DNA of 64,000 bases from Gnetum montanum (GCA_015680685.1 MNCI01000611.1:56228-120227); one strand, 5' to 3'. Positions 1 to 12,283 are shown, numbered from the stretch's first letter. Numbers and translations: made by a program. The notes: generated by a model from the sequence alone, not told the origin.

Positions 1-399
1 ATGGATGCTTGATCATCAATAGGTGATACTGTGAGTTGTACGACTATAGCTTGACCTTTCTTGAGGATTGAGAGATGTAATGAAGGTCAAAATTGGTGGT
101 TATGGCTTTACATCGGGCTATATGAATACTCTCATAGATGTTGGTTATTATGGCTTTAAGTACATTATCTTTGCAAATGATGTTGACTTGGCCCTCGAAG
201 AGGTAGTGTCTCCACTTCTTTAACGAGAATACTAGTGCTAGATAATACTTCATTAGCCTAGTGTATCAAGTCTAATTAGCAACTAATGCATGGCTAAGGT
301 AGTATACTGAAATCTCTACTCCATCATCATGCTTTTGATAGAGAAGAGAGGCAATGGATGTCTCAAAGATGATAAGGTAGATGTAAAATGGTTTACCCT
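1..399 (-). pseudogene. Ty3/gypsy RNase H remnant
   Basis: The minus strand encodes two broken pieces of a gypsy-type RNase H that would degrade the RNA of the retrotransposon RNA/DNA hybrid. About 400-272 reads GKPFYIYLIIFETSIAS followed by GVEISVYYLSHAL, which matches the family pattern (GKPxxLYL...YYxSKxL). About 253-44 reads LALVFSLKKWRHYLFEGQ, the usual LALVFAxxKLRHY segment. A stop separates the pieces, so it is a pseudogene. It is cut by the LTR that starts at 400, so the LTR inserted into an older gypsy element. The sequence type differs from the RNase H of the Athila-like copies later in the window (which read YNYTTIEKE-like), so it belongs to another gypsy lineage. Confidence 0.65.
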
Positions 400-1292
400 T
401 GATGAAGTGTTTAGTTGATGTGTCGATTGGGCCATGCCAATGGTGCCTTGTTGACGCAGCCACGGTGACGTGACCCCATCGATGCATCTGTTCGTGCGTT
501 AACGTGACCTCATTAACGCAAAGTCTGTCTTCTGTTATAAATATGCGTGCACCCGCAACATTTATGACATCTTTTTAGTAGTTGTAGCGAAGCTCTTTAG
601 TTTGTTTTCATGTAAGTTAGAATATTTCCCAAGTGGCTATAGTAGGTGTGAGAAAGGTGTACAGTTCTTTATTCAAGCACTAGTGTACTTGAGCTTGTTG
701 GTGTGAGCGGCGATAAAGACAAGCTTTTTGAACATTCCTTGCGGCAGTTGGATTTAATTACTTAACCATTAAAATACTTTAATATTTCAACGTTTTAAGC
801 ATTCCAAAGTCCTTTATTATTATCGCTTTATGGTTACAACCCTTTTCATAGTTTACAAGAACCATAGGCATGACCATCTCGAACATATATCAGACACTTG
901 GTAACCCAGTGATGCTTAACGTTTGGTAACCCAACAGTGGTTAGGATATGCTCAAGATGTGCACGGAAGATGAGATCGGTTGCTTATGCTAGGGAGAGTT
1001 AATTGATAGAGTAGAATAATTAAAAATTACACAACTTTCCATTCCTACATTAAAATAATTAGACCTTAAAAGATAAAAAGAAAATTGATAAAAATCATTT
1101 GCCTCAATCTCACTCAACCATTGCTTTAGAATATCATAGGTGAGATTGGGAAGACAATGACTGTTCTAACTAAGGTTTTGCTGGCTAGAAGTCGGTGTAC
1201 ATAAGTTCTTGCATTTTGCTGAATTTGACCGAGTTGCACATGAACACCTGTGATTCGTATGGTTGGGCATAGGAGTACCTCACTACTCATCA
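400..1292 (+). mobile_element. Athila-like LTR, plus orientation (left arm of inverted pair)
   Basis: An 893-bp LTR beginning TGATGAAGTG and ending CTCACTACTCATCA. The end matches the LTR ends at 9982 and 24695. TATAAATA is at 536-543. About 20 bp further upstream the U3 carries the inverted repeat TGCGTTAA...TTAACGCA (495-520), this family's version of the U3 palindrome. The eight bases after the LTR (1293-1300, TTGGTGCC) look like the start of the Asp-tRNA-type primer site TTGGCACC, which suggests a 5' LTR. The sequence then runs directly into a second LTR of opposite orientation. No target duplication was found. Confidence 0.8.
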
Positions 1293-1300
1293 TTGGTGCC

Positions 1301-2166
1301 CAACCATACAAATCACAGGCGTTCACACGCGACTCGGTCGAATTCTACAGACTGCAAGCACTTACGTACACCGACTACTAGCCAGCAAAACCTTAGTTAG
1401 AATGGTTGTTGTCTTCCCAATCTCACCTATGATATTCTAAAGCGATGGTTAAGTGAGATTGAGGCAAATGATTTTTATCAGTTTTATTTTTATCTTTTAA
1501 GGTATAATTCTTTTAATATAGGAAATGGAAAGTTGTGTAATTTGTAATTGTTCTACTCTATTGCTTAACTCTTTCTGGCATAAGCAACAGATCCCATCTT
1601 CTATGCACATCTTGAGCATATCCTAACCATTGCTGAGTTACCAGATGTTAAGCGTCATTGGGTTGCCAAGTGTCTGATATATGTTCAAGATGGTCATGCC
1701 TATGGTTCTTGTAAACTATTGAAAAGGTTGTAGCCATAAAGCAATAATAATAAAGGACTTTGAATGCTTAAAAAATTGAAATATTAAATTATTTTAATGC
1801 TTAGGTAATTAAATCCAATTGCTACAAGGAATGTTCAAAATGCTCATCTTTATTTCCACTCATGTTAGTGGCTTAGGTACACTAGCGCTCAAATAAAGAG
1901 CTGTACACCTTTCTCAGACCTGTTGCAGGCACTTGGGAAATATTCTAACTTACATGAAAACAAACTGCAAGAGCTTTGTTGCAACTACTAAAAATATGCG
2001 ATAAATGCTGCAAGTGCATGCATATTTATAGCGGAAGATAGACTTTGCATTAATGAGGTCATGTTAACGCATGAACGAATGCGTCGACGGGGTCACATCA
2101 CTGTGGCCATGTTAACGAGGCACTGTTGGCACGGCCCAGTCGATGTATCAATTGAACACTTCATCA
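1301..2166 (-). mobile_element. Athila-like LTR, minus orientation (right arm of inverted pair)
   Basis: This is the inverted partner of the 400-1292 LTR, lacking about the last 25 bp at the junction. On the minus strand it starts TGATGAAGTGTTCAATTG and is preceded by a purine tract (CGTGGGGGTA, 2167-2176), so it is the 3' LTR of a minus-strand element lying to its right. TATAAATA is at 2030-2023 (minus), with TTAACGCA/TGCATTAA motifs upstream. The two arms differ at roughly one base in ten by eye. That makes the pair an old genomic structure and not an assembly fold-back. Confidence 0.8.
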
Positions 2167-2177
2167 TACCCCCACGA
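2167..2177 (-). other. Polypurine tract
   Basis: On the minus strand TCGTGGGGGTA directly precedes the LTR start TGATGAAG. The same tract stands before the 3' LTRs ending at 31406 and 54599, so it is the plus-strand primer site of this lineage. Confidence 0.7.
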
Positions 2178-2384
2178 TTGAGTGAAAACACGTCGTCAAG
2201 TTTATTATAATTTGGAAGGTATGAAGTTATTGACGGTACACACAACAAAACAAATTTACATACACATTGACACTATTAACATATTAAGTGCCCAAGTGTA
2301 TGGCAAAACAAATTACAAAATTGTGGTGTTCATAGACAATGAAATTGAACACTTTGACAGCCATAGGTTCTCAACCCTATCGAA

Positions 2385-3650
2385 ATGTTGAAGTTGCTGG
2401 AGAAGGTCACACAATTCTTGGTGGCGGTGGTTCGGACAGGCCTTCGCCAGCTTTTGGTGCACATGTTGGTTGAGGCGTTGATGATAGTTGTCCTGCAGCT
2501 ACTGCAACTTTTGAAGGTAATCGAAAAGCCTCCAGAAATGCCTTCATCTTCTCCTCTATGCTTCGGGGATCGTTTATCATCCAGGAAGCTTCGCCAATGT
2601 GTGTTGGAATGGGAACATTCCAAGGACATCGAAGTGCAGGAAAAGGTCCTTCAAATTGACAAACTAAGCAATGAACTATTTTTGTTCAATATCGAATGCT
2701 CGGACTGATGTTTGCAGTTGCTGGTAGTCATTCATTTGTTGGGCCAAGTTCTCTGCAACTGCACGTTGTCCTTCAAAACAGGTGTGAAGAACTTCGAGTT
2801 TTGCATTGGCTATTTCTAGCTTTTGCTTTGTCTCTTTATGTGCTTGGAACTTGCCCTCGTATAAAGAATATTAGGTGGCCACTTATTTTTTTAGGTTTGA
2901 CCATGACCTTTCAGTTGTTAGCATAGCCAGGTTTGCATAACGGAGATTCGCTAACTCCATGTATTCCGTCATTTCTTCAATCTGTAGCTCTTTGAGACGG
3001 ATCTTAGCTTGGTTGTAGGCATTCAATCCATCAAAGATGGGTTACCACACCTCACCTCCTTCCTTTAGCTATTGTTGTGATTGGTTCATTTTAGCCTTTG
3101 CAACTTGAATTTCTTTTTCATTTACTTCCTTTTACAATCTCACTTGGTCTCTATAATGATTTTTTACTTGTTCAAACTTAAGGGTCTCATTTTTCCAAGC
3201 GGCGATTTCAATAGCTAATTTTTTTCATAGGGCTCGAACTTCCTCCATGGATAGATTACAATTTTTGACCACTAATCTTCTTACATCAGTGTTTACCCTA
3301 GCTAGCTCCTCTTGCTGTTGATGGATAAAATTATTCATGTGTTTATTTTCATCACAAACATTGCATAGGCAATAAACCTCTGTGGTCAACCTAACACTCT
3401 CTTGGCGAACCTTTGCCAAGTCCTTGTTTAGATGGTAAGAATGAGCGTTTGTTAAGAACTTGTCAAAGATTGCCAACTCTTGCTCGTTCTCAACCGTTTG
3501 AAGTTTGGTTTGAAGTTGTTGAAAAGCTTTATCCTTGGTGCGTTTGGGGTTGAGGAGAGCTAGATCAGCAAGTTGGACCCTCAGTTGGGCAACTTTCATA
3601 GCTAAGCATTGATAATCTGCCTATATAGTGATGTAGCATTATAGTTTTAA
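2385..3650 (-). pseudogene. Athila-like 3' ORF remnant (C-terminal, coiled coil)
   Basis: A broken minus-strand reading frame between the polypurine tract and about 3650, homologous to the 3' ORFs at 20711-23556 and 54756-57516. The upstream part (3599-3225) is an open stretch of about 124 residues rich in Gln, Glu, Leu and Lys with heptad character, a likely coiled coil. The middle contains MELANLRYANLAML, shared with the copy at 55200-55330. The C-terminal part (about 2640-2530), read in one frame, contains WMINDPRSIEEKMKAFLEAF, a motif conserved in all three copies. Stops and frameshifts break the frame. The PF20167-like N-terminal half is missing, since the sequence beyond about 3660 no longer matches. 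The function of this protein class is unknown. Confidence 0.65.
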
Positions 3651-3762
3651 GAGTAAGATCATTCATTTGGAAATAAATAAAATTTTCTTCAAGACGTCAG
3701 TAGAGAAGAGTCTTATGGAAAAGACGATGCATAATAAGGCCACATGAAAAGAATTTAAAAAT

Positions 3763-4199
3763 TTGAATGCAAATGACTTTCTAGTAGTGATTATAGGCAT
3801 GGTGAATAAAGACCTCAGCCAACTTTTAAAAATAAACTCTATTGTGGTAAGTAATGATTTGTTATATAACTTCATGTACATGAATTACATTATGATGGGA
3901 TACTTTTTTAGAGTAGAAGCTTACAATGTAACACTGAGGAATAACAAAGCTATTATTAATGCAACTTTTACATAAAATAAGACGTTGAATAAAAACTCCA
4001 TGTATGCTTATCAAGAAAAGAAAAAATATGTTAAAGCTTTTGCAAAGTTTAAAGAAGACATTAAGGATGCTCTAAGGTTTGCTAAAATACAATTATGAGA
4101 ATTAGCTACACTTAAACAAATAAGGGACACCATGAGGTCCAATACGAAAGCAAAACTTGCAAGGAGGATGGAAGAGTTTATTGCTACGATTTCTACTTA
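3763..4199 (+). pseudogene. Unassigned coding-like fragment
   Basis: I do not recognise this sequence. One plus frame runs with only two stops for about 145 codons. The first part (3763-3975) is hydrophobic (NDFLVVIIGMVNKDL). The second (3994-4199) is lysine-rich and helix-like (KKYVKAFAKFKEDIKDALRF, then KLARRMEEFIATIST before a stop). The amino-acid texture and sparse stops in AT-rich DNA suggest a decayed exon or transposon ORF, not chance. It directly abuts the end of the 3' ORF remnant at about 3650. Confidence 0.3.
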
Positions 4200-5284
4200 A
4201 TATTCTTGCATTTTAGGAATCGTTTAAAATGATCTAAATCATTTATAACAATTTTTTAAAATAGAAAATTTTTTTACTATCATATTCTATTGAAATTTAA
4301 TATTGGCTGTACTAACTAGAGATTGTTCAGTAACTTAATAGGTTACATGGTGCTCATTTTTTGAAATGTGTTTCTATTGGAATTTCACTTAAAGAATCAC
4401 TCCACATTGTTGGTTGTGATTATACATCTATGGTTCATGTGGTATGGTGGAGTTAAGTAATGATATGATAATTATATTTCACATTTTTTTGATGTCATGG
4501 ATTTGGTTATAGATAGTAAAGTAATGTTTAATCCACATGTTATGCTTGAGGGGTAGTATTAAAGATTTGGTGTATTCTAGGAAGCTCAACATGTTAGTTG
4601 GTGTTAAAGATTTGGTATATTCTAGCAAGCTTCACATGTGAATTATTGATATACACTATCATAGTGTACAATGCGATCTACGGTATTAATGTATTATGGT
4701 ATTCATTTGTTACAGTTCATTAAGTATAGTTTAGTTTTCTAACTAATATTAACTATTGGTTGTGTTTGTTTATTCTTTTGACATGACTATTTTGTTTAAC
4801 CTATAAGACTAATAAATTTTGTCTTTCTCTCTATGCATGTATAAAGTTGTATAGCATTATAGAGACATGGTTTATATCTTCACTTTCTTTATTTACTTCT
4901 ATTTATAATTTATGTATAACATTCTAGTCATCTTCCTACTCATGGTGTACGCTTATATTTTGCTTTTTTATTTTATCAAATTATTTCTATTATCTTAGAC
5001 CTCATGATCCAAGCATTACTAAAACTTAAAAACTTTATCAGAGCTATAATTATAGAAACAAAGTTTGAATGGACACAATTTTCTACTATATGATATTTTT
5101 AATGGTACTTCTTTTTCTTGATTATAGAGATATATTTCCTTCTTTTCAACAATGGATCTCTATATATTTTTGTACATACACTCTCTTCTTTAACTCTTCT
5201 TCTTCTTTGATTAATTAATCTATCTACCTTCAAATTCAATGAACTCTTAGATAGTCTACCTTGAGTATAGACCTAAAGAGTTTC
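4200..5284. other. AT-rich spacer, nothing recognised
   Basis: Low-GC sequence with no convincing frame. The only internal repetition noticed is a short phrase like AAAGATTTGGTATATTCTAG, seen twice near 4561-4625. Confidence 0.5.
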
Positions 5285-6690
5285 TCTTATTTTGTTGCTA
5301 AGCCCATCTATGATTGTCTTAATTGTGCCCTTTGAGAAAAGCCATGGCCTAATCACTTATGTAATAGTGAATATTATTTGCCTAAGGCTTCATCAAGGCA
5401 TTCATGGTTGTCCTATTTTCATCTTTAAATCTGTTTTATCAAAATTTTACTCTAGAGTATGTTTGATATTTATCGTTGAATAACTCTAGCATTATACTCC
5501 ATCTTCTAATAGATTTTGGTTTTAAGGATTAGTATCAGCTCTCTACTTCTTTTATGAGTTTCATTAGGAATAACTTAAGCTTTTGCCAATTATTATCTAT
5601 ATTCTACAAAGCATAAAGATCATGGAAGACCTAAAAATGGTGTTGCAATTTTGCATCATAGATTTCCTTGAATTTGGGGATGTTGTTCATGTCAAGCTAC
5701 TTGATGCAGCTATCCCTTTGATGCCTAGTTGGGATATAAACAAAATTATTAATATTAGTTATGCTCTTGATAGCAAGTAAGGGTTCATCATAATCATCAT
5801 GTTCACCATGATCCCTTTCTATGTTGTATGTTGTGCCTCCTTCCATGTATGTGTCCATGGTCTCTATCTCTATCATGATCATGGTCACCATCCTTATCTC
5901 CATTTCTATTTTGATATTTCTAGTTATTTTGACTAGGATATCCATCTTAGTCTCTTATATCTAGTCTATGTTTATCTTTGCCAAATCTTGATGATGAAGA
6001 TGATGAGAAAGACAAAGAACTTGGAGATCCATTTCAACATGCTTTCCTATCATAACCCCTTTGGTTATCTCTAGGTAACCTGCTAGAAGACAAATGTTTG
6101 ATTACTAGTTAAGGTTGAACACAACCAAAAGTTAGTCATTTTATCTACACTAAAAACTAGAGGATTTTGATAATGCGATCTTCTTGAATGATAATTAGTA
6201 TCCTCCTTCTTGAATCATGAAGTTAATGGGATGTTATCTCATTTGCCCTTCGTTGCCTCATGATGTGCTTTCATGAAACTGTCTTTTCTAAGTTAGGTCT
6301 TTGTGGGCTGATAAAACCTAGAGAGTTCATCAACCACATCATGTTCATTTATAGTGGCTTCCAATCCAACTTTTATCAATACTAATATTAGCATCGATGG
6401 GGTTGCACATTCAAGTTGTAACATAATGTTGTCCTTTAGGTCTCTCCATCTCATTTGTCCATCTTAGCATAAAATAAAGATAAATTTCAAATAATATGGA
6501 TTTGGATGTTAATAGATGACCTTGACTTGATAAGGCACATTATCATCATTTGTTGTGGTTCTATCATTACCTCTTCTAGAATTATTAGTAAGTGGGGAAT
6601 AAACTTTGTGTGAAGAAGACATCTTGAAATCAGTGTGTGTAGATAGATATTAAAGCTTTTAATAAAAATCATTTATAATCTAACTAATCT
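5285..6690 (-). pseudogene. Decayed Athila-like gag
   Basis: The minus strand aligns by eye with the gag regions at 37590-39703 and 59395-61126. It includes the segment equivalent to HIIDGL..ETR (about 5290-5330), the region before the capsid core (about 5590-5780), and the low-complexity Ser/Asp/His-rich stretch (about 5800-6060). Stops and frameshifts are dense, so this is an old relic. It lies between a primer-site remnant (6702-6726) and nothing recognisable on its left, so its pol and 3' ORF have been lost. Confidence 0.55.
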
Positions 6691-6726
6691 TGATTATTAA
6701 GACCAAGTTCCCAGTAATGATGTTGA

Positions 6727-7592
6727 TGATGAGTGATGATGTAGTCCTACACTCAATCCTACAAATCACAAGGGTTCATGAGTGCCCTAATAGTGGTCTA
6801 TGGACTAGACAAGTAGAGTATTTAGATGATTAAATCTAATCACATATCATTGTTTTTCCAATTACACTCATTATGACCCTTAACTTGTATTGTTAAGTGT
6901 AATTGAGGCATATGATTGATATTAATGGACCATGATTTAAATATTACTAAAATATTAAAATGTTATCTAATTAATCTACGTATGATAATAAAAGCTTAAT
7001 CTATTTTAAGGTGATGAATGTCCATTCCCACTTGTTGCACATATCATGAATGCATATATTTACTACTAGGATTACCAAATGTAGCACTTCTAGGCTAACC
7101 AAGCATTCACAAAGTGAGCATATGTTATACTAAAACTGATCATGGTCATTCTACCATATTCTAATGTGTAATGAAAAGAAAATCATTAACTAAGTACGAG
7201 AGAAAGTAAACATGAAGCTAAGTGCATGAGAGAATGAATTACATTTAAAGTGAATATTAATATAAGTGAAAGCATTAGAATGAAAGTGAATCAATTTCAA
7301 TCTTATTAGCATCATAAATCATGTCTAGGTATAAGATGACTTAAATAAGAATTTATCAATTAATTCAAGTTCATGCTATGGGCACGCAAAAATTGTTCTA
7401 ACTTCTACAAAAATAAACTAGAAGAGCTTTGCTAAGTTAATGATCAAAAGATGCATTTATTATGGTAGGTGGGAAATATTTACAAACTTTACCTATTCTA
7501 AATACATCACATCTACAATATTTTATGAGAGCATTGAGATTGTAGCTATGCTATTGTAGCTACGATATCATAGGTACGATGTTGCATATGAT
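6727..7592 (-). mobile_element. Old Athila-like 5' LTR (minus)
   Basis: The left edge TGATGAGTGATGATGTAGTC matches the LTR end signature TGATGAGTGGCGAGGTACCC, and continues with the shared block ACACTCAATCCTACAAATCAC. A degraded primer site on the minus strand precedes it (6702-6726). At the far end GTAGCTACGATATCATAGG and neighbouring GATATC/TACGAT motifs (7540-7592) are the decayed U3 palindromes of the GATATC family. The right edge is approximate. Confidence 0.6.
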
Positions 7593-7619
7593 AACTTAAT
7601 TGTTCATTAATAACCAAGA

Positions 7620-8300
7620 AATATGCATTATCTTTCTCTACTATCTAATTTTTCCAAATATTATGGTGAAGTTTTAACATAGCATTGACATCCAAATGTC
7701 TTCATGTACTTTACGTTTAGAAACTTATTGTATAAGAGTTTATAGGGTGACTTATCTTTGTTGATGTTATTAATAATTATATTGGTAATGTAAGTTATCA
7801 TAGTTATGACCATTCCCATAAATTTTTTAGTACTTGAGAATTCTTAGAAGAAATCTCATCTTGTAGAATTATATTTTTTCTTTCACCACTCCATTTGCCT
7901 ATGGGTTGTACCCACATGTAGTTTGATGAAATATTTCTTTTTTTGAATAAAAATCTTTAGAATCTTTATTAATAAATTCTTCTCCTCTATCTAATCTAAT
8001 GGCTTTAATTGAAAGGTTCATGGTATCATGCATGATGTTATGTATGTTCAAGTAAATCTAGACTGGTCATTTACCATGATAAGAGTGTAGTTTGTCCCTC
8101 TAATTGAAGTGATTAGCATAGGGCCAATGAGATCCATATAAAGTAGATCAAGTGGTTTATTTCTTTTTTGCATAGTCATAGTATGGGAATTATTAGTTTG
8201 TTTTTCTAGATGCAAATTTCACATTTTTCTTTGAGTGTTTCTCTAATTTGAAGTCCCATTGGATGAATTGGGGCTAAAATAGAGGCTCATTGATTCATAA
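7620..8300 (-). pseudogene. Ty1/copia integrase remnant
   Basis: On the minus strand, three frames together give a copia integrase. A Cys motif (KEKCEIC, about 8235) is followed by KPLDLLYMDLIGPM (about 8130), matching the copia LDLLHMDLxGPM block. A DRGEEFxNKDSKDF-like segment (about 7960-8000) and HQTTCGYNP..NG (about 7900) match the second Asp region and the PYTPQQNGVVER block. Then KSPYKLLYNKFLNVKYMKTF and FGCQCYVKTSP (7650-7770) match the domain's C-terminal TPYELxxGxKPxxxxLRVFG. Several stops and frameshifts make it non-functional. No protease, RT or LTR of this element was seen nearby. Confidence 0.75.
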
Positions 8301-8499
8301 AACAATAATAAATTCATGTTTAACATTTAGTAAAGAAAATAGAAAAAAATATCTCTAGCTCCTTATCTTTATGCTAGATCAAGGTTTGCATTGTATACTA
8401 ACTTTAACACATGTAATCTAAAGGGTATTTTATAAAAGAATGGATGAACATGTGTATGAGTGCGATGTCCATGAGCCATGGTTATGGTAATCATGGGAC

Positions 8500-9174
8500 T
8501 TGTCAAGTTTGATGCATGTGGGCCAAGGGCACACTAATACCCCAATGGAAACCTAAAATGAGTTCTCCACTTATTATATATTCATGTGTTCAATCTGTGC
8601 ATATGTATATTGATATGTGTTATCTATATGTGACAACTACATTAATAAGTGTGTCCACAATGGATGTTGGATACATTGATACATTTGTTAGTAGTCCATG
8701 CAACTACATTAATATGTGTGTCAGTTATTCCTATTAACTATGTTCAAACATGTATGCTTTATATGTGCTAGTTGTCTATGTTAACACATTGATGTGTGAG
8801 CCTATAACAAATTTTATTTGTTAGAGCTTTACTTCTTCCTCCATGTCTAACCTACTTAGTGGTCAACTACCTCCACTCTTCTACTCCAAGCATGCATCAA
8901 GTAAATTTTATGCATTCTATTGAAGTGCCTCTAAAACATAGTAACGCACAACACTTGCAAAACATTGCTTATAATGATGACATTTCTAGTACTTTTTAAT
9001 TATTATCTTTACCTTTATACCATTTTTCTACCTATTTAGGATATTCTATTACACTTAGAATTATCTTAATTTTTTATTTTTATTTTACATTTACAATATG
9101 AACAAATGTTTCTTTTTAACACTATTCTTGATTTTTTTTCCTCGAAAGAATAATAATGGAAGAACCTAAGGATC
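8500..9174. repeat. Degenerate short tandem repeat in AT-rich spacer
   Basis: Between about 8620 and 8800 a phrase like CAACTACATTAATATGTGTG recurs about three times at roughly 70-80 bp spacing, with decay. Nothing coding was recognised in the rest of the stretch. Confidence 0.3.
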
Positions 9175-9179
9175 ATTAA

Positions 9180-9982
9180 TGATGGGATGCAATATCGCAT
9201 GGGCCGCAATATCACGTCGGCCCCTGCGATATCGCGTATGCAATATCGTAGCCCATCGCCAGTTCTATAAATAAGAGGTGGCTTTCCCTTGTTTCTCAAT
9301 CTAGATCTAGACCCTTAGCTAAACTTTGGCAATTTTACCATTTCAGAGATAGAATAATTTCCATGTGCCTGCAGTAGGAGTCTCAAAGTGAATGGATCTT
9401 TATTCGAGCAAATTGTACCTGAGCACACATTTGTGTATGGAAATAAAGATGAACTTTCTGATAAACCTTGCAGTGCATGGACTAAGCTAAATAGGAATTA
9501 ATTAATGTTAAATGTTTAAATGCTTTCTTAGATAATTAATCTCTCTCAACCCTCCACTCTCCGAGTTAAGTGCATTCAGTATGACTGCTTCAAGCACATG
9601 TGCTACGCTTGGTAACCTAATAACGAATAGCGTTTGGTAATCCCAGTAGCGTTGCACTGGTTTAGGGTGTGTACGGCAAGTGGGAACGGATACTGATGCT
9701 AGGACGATTAAAGTTTAGTTAATGAAAGTTAGTTACTTAGTCTCTTCACCCTTTCCTCTCTTAGCATAGGTGATAAAAAGATAAAAGTTATAAAAATCAT
9801 ATACCTCGGACTTACTTAACCATACATCTGTGACAATACAAGTAAGTTTGGGAAGACAACGATTGATTAACCTTAAGTGTTCCATAAGGCGCATAAGCAC
9901 TTAATCCTGGGAATTCGACCGAATCGCATGTGTAACGCTCGTATTCATATGGTTGAGTGTAGGGGTACCTCGCCACTCATCA
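9180..9982 (+). mobile_element. Solo Athila-like LTR (GATATC family)
   Basis: An 803-bp LTR starting TGATGGGATGCAATATCG and ending GGTACCTCGCCACTCATCA. It is flanked on both sides by the 5-bp target duplication ATTAA (9175-9179 and 9983-9987), so it is a solo LTR left by recombination between the two LTRs of a full element. U3 carries four GATATC-type half or full palindromes (9190-9250), and TATAAATA follows at 9266-9273. The sequence family matches the LTRs at 53736 and 61268. Confidence 0.9.
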
Positions 9983-9987
9983 ATTAA

Positions 9988-11351
9988 TATTACAATTTGA
10001 GTATTCTCAGGTTTCTTTATTGCATTCAATATTTGCTTGTTTTCTACATTTATAAAGGGTTAGAAATAAACTATATGTGTATATAATGCATTGGATATTC
10101 ATCATGTTCATTATCTAACTTGCACTTTAAGTAAGCATTTCCTTATCTAAAATCCAATGCTTTTGCTTCTTTATTTGAAAGTAAATGAACTACAAGCACA
10201 TATATATGTTAATCCTAATTTTTCCTTTATAAATTTTATTTTATTACTACAATATTTCATGTAATCCAATGCAATTTTTGAAGCCTTTCTAGGAAAAGAA
10301 AAAATTATTACATAGTCTCTACATGAGTTTTTGTTTTCCTTTGAATCTAGTTTAGAATTGGTATTTTGTATTGTTACCTCATAGAATTGCTCCCTAAACA
10401 TAATTATAATAGTTGGGCCTATTAGAGATAATGTGTTATGCCCCAAGCAAATAAATAAGAGAGAAAAAGTTAATATTGCACTTTGTCATTACGTCAAGCC
10501 AAAAGACAAATTGATTTTTATTTTATTAAAATGAATTGATGGGTAGATGTATTTGTTTTTTGCCCGAATTCATCCTCTTTTTTCCATTATTTTTATATTT
10601 TTATCATTAGGAAATGACTTCTCATTAACCCTAAGTATGGCCCCAACATTTTTATATAAATTTAATGGTCATACATTGATGTAGATGATAGTTTTGAAGG
10701 AAATATAAGATTATTATGAATTTTCTCTCATAAGTTATCTCTTCAAATTTCTAAAATTAGGCCAAAACTCGTTAGGATCATGAAGATATCACAACTAAAA
10801 AATTAGAAAAAATTTAGTTTTTCATAGTTGGGCCACACTCATCATCCAATAGAGGAGGCTACCAAAAAAATCTACAAAAAATTATTTTGAATTGAGTTAC
10901 ATTAGAATAATCAACTTTAGGATCTTTTGTTGGGCTTTTGGTATGTCAAGACCTTATAAAAAATGAAGAATGTAGAATGTGTGATTATAGTCTTATAGGA
11001 CCATGAAAGAATATAATGAGTAAGGACTTCAAATGGAGATCCAAGACGTCTGAACAATAACTAAATCAAAACAAGATCCATGCTAAGATGTCCAAATTAA
11101 GACTAAGTGAATGAGATGAGAAATGAAGACTATGAGAAAAATGAAGATGTTCCAAGGGCTACCAAGAAGCCAAAATGCCAAAGGAATGCTCCAGATCTCA
11201 AAGTGTGCAGGGAAGGTAGACGTCTATCTAGGAGAGTAGACTTCTCTCCTACATTAAGAATGTTCACAGTTAGATGTCTCATCCTGAAAGTAAACATCTA
11301 TAATAGTTATTTTATAGTCATTGCATGAATTCCAAGGATTTTTTGAAAGCT
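9988..11351. other. Spacer and probable left part of a copia-like LTR
   Basis: No reading frame here is convincing. From roughly 10500 to 11356 the sequence has LTR-like character: self-complementary bits such as GTAGACGTCTATC (11215-11228) with variants near 11240 and 11270. It appears to continue after the inserted element at 24701-25310. I infer, with low certainty, one copia LTR interrupted by the Athila-like element. Confidence 0.3.
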
Positions 11352-11356
11352 CTAAT

Positions 11357-12283
11357 TGATGAGTTGTAGTCTTGTTGGCTACGTCGACGAAGCCTCTTTG
11401 ACATAACCTCATCGACTGGGCCTTGTCGACGAGGCCTCATCGACACATCATATCATGCATCAATGAGGCCCCATCGATGCAGTGTCCACTTTTTTTCTAT
11501 AAATACACATCCACTAGCTGCATTTGTGGCAATGATATTTTAGTAGTAGCAAAGCTCTTGCAGTTTGTTCATTTGAGAGTTAGAATTTTTCCCCTAAATG
11601 CCTCTAGCAAGAGTCATTGAGTGTACAAATATTTATTCAAGCATTATTGTACCTCAGCACAATAGTGTGTGCAGTAACAAAGACGAGCTTTCTAATAAAC
11701 CTTGCAACACTTTGGATAGATTAAATGTTTCATTTATGCATTTAATGTCTTCAATTATTTATTTATTAAATATTTCCAGTAATTAAGCTAATGAAGGAAT
11801 TAAGTAAGATAAGCCAGATAAATTAAACACATAAGTATGACTGCTTTGAGAGTAGCACGCATTCTCTTGGTAATCCTAGTAGTGTTATTACTTGGTACGC
11901 CCAGTAGTGTAGTGCTTGATAACCTAGCAATGGATATGTGGGTTTAGGATGTGTGCAAAGAGTGGGGCTAGATGCTTATGTTAGGACTAGTTAGATACTA
12001 GTTAATTAGTTAAATTGAATTAGTTAATCCAATTACTTTTATCTCCCTTTAAACACCAAACTATAAAATATAAAATGATAAAAATTAGATGCCTCAATTA
12101 CACTTAACCATACCAATGTACATCACAAGTGTAATTGGGAAGACAACAAATGACCTTAAGGCAAGATTCACCTCCTAGAAGACTAATGCACTGGAAACAA
12201 TAAAGTCTATGAAATTCAACTGGATCGCATGTGAACACTTGTGATTCGTATCATTGGGTGTAGGAGTACCTCACCCCTCATCA
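11357..12283 (+). mobile_element. 5' LTR of the 11357-24695 element
   Basis: Starts TGATGAGTTGTAGTC and ends CACCCCTCATCA. U3 has a palindrome array (11383-11480) built on GTCGACGAGGCCTCATCGAC (11425-11444), with weaker copies at 11383-11402 and 11457-11480. TATAAATA at 11498-11505 fixes the promoter, so transcription should start near 11530. Confidence 0.9.
11383..11505 (+). promoter_or_regulatory. LTR promoter: GTCGAC-type palindromes plus TATA box
   Basis: Three to four approximate 20-24 bp palindromes centred on GAGGCCTC lie directly upstream of TATAAATA. The same arrangement recurs in the 3' LTR, which has lost about one unit, and at the internal promoter 20180-20254. Confidence 0.65.

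Noticed and set aside
1126-1326. Minus-strand frame of 66 codons in the LTR junction
   Set aside because: Produced by the LTR palindrome; it has no coding homologue.
10171-10446. Minus-strand frame of 91 codons
   Set aside because: No recognisable motif and no flanking gene structure; low-GC chance frame.
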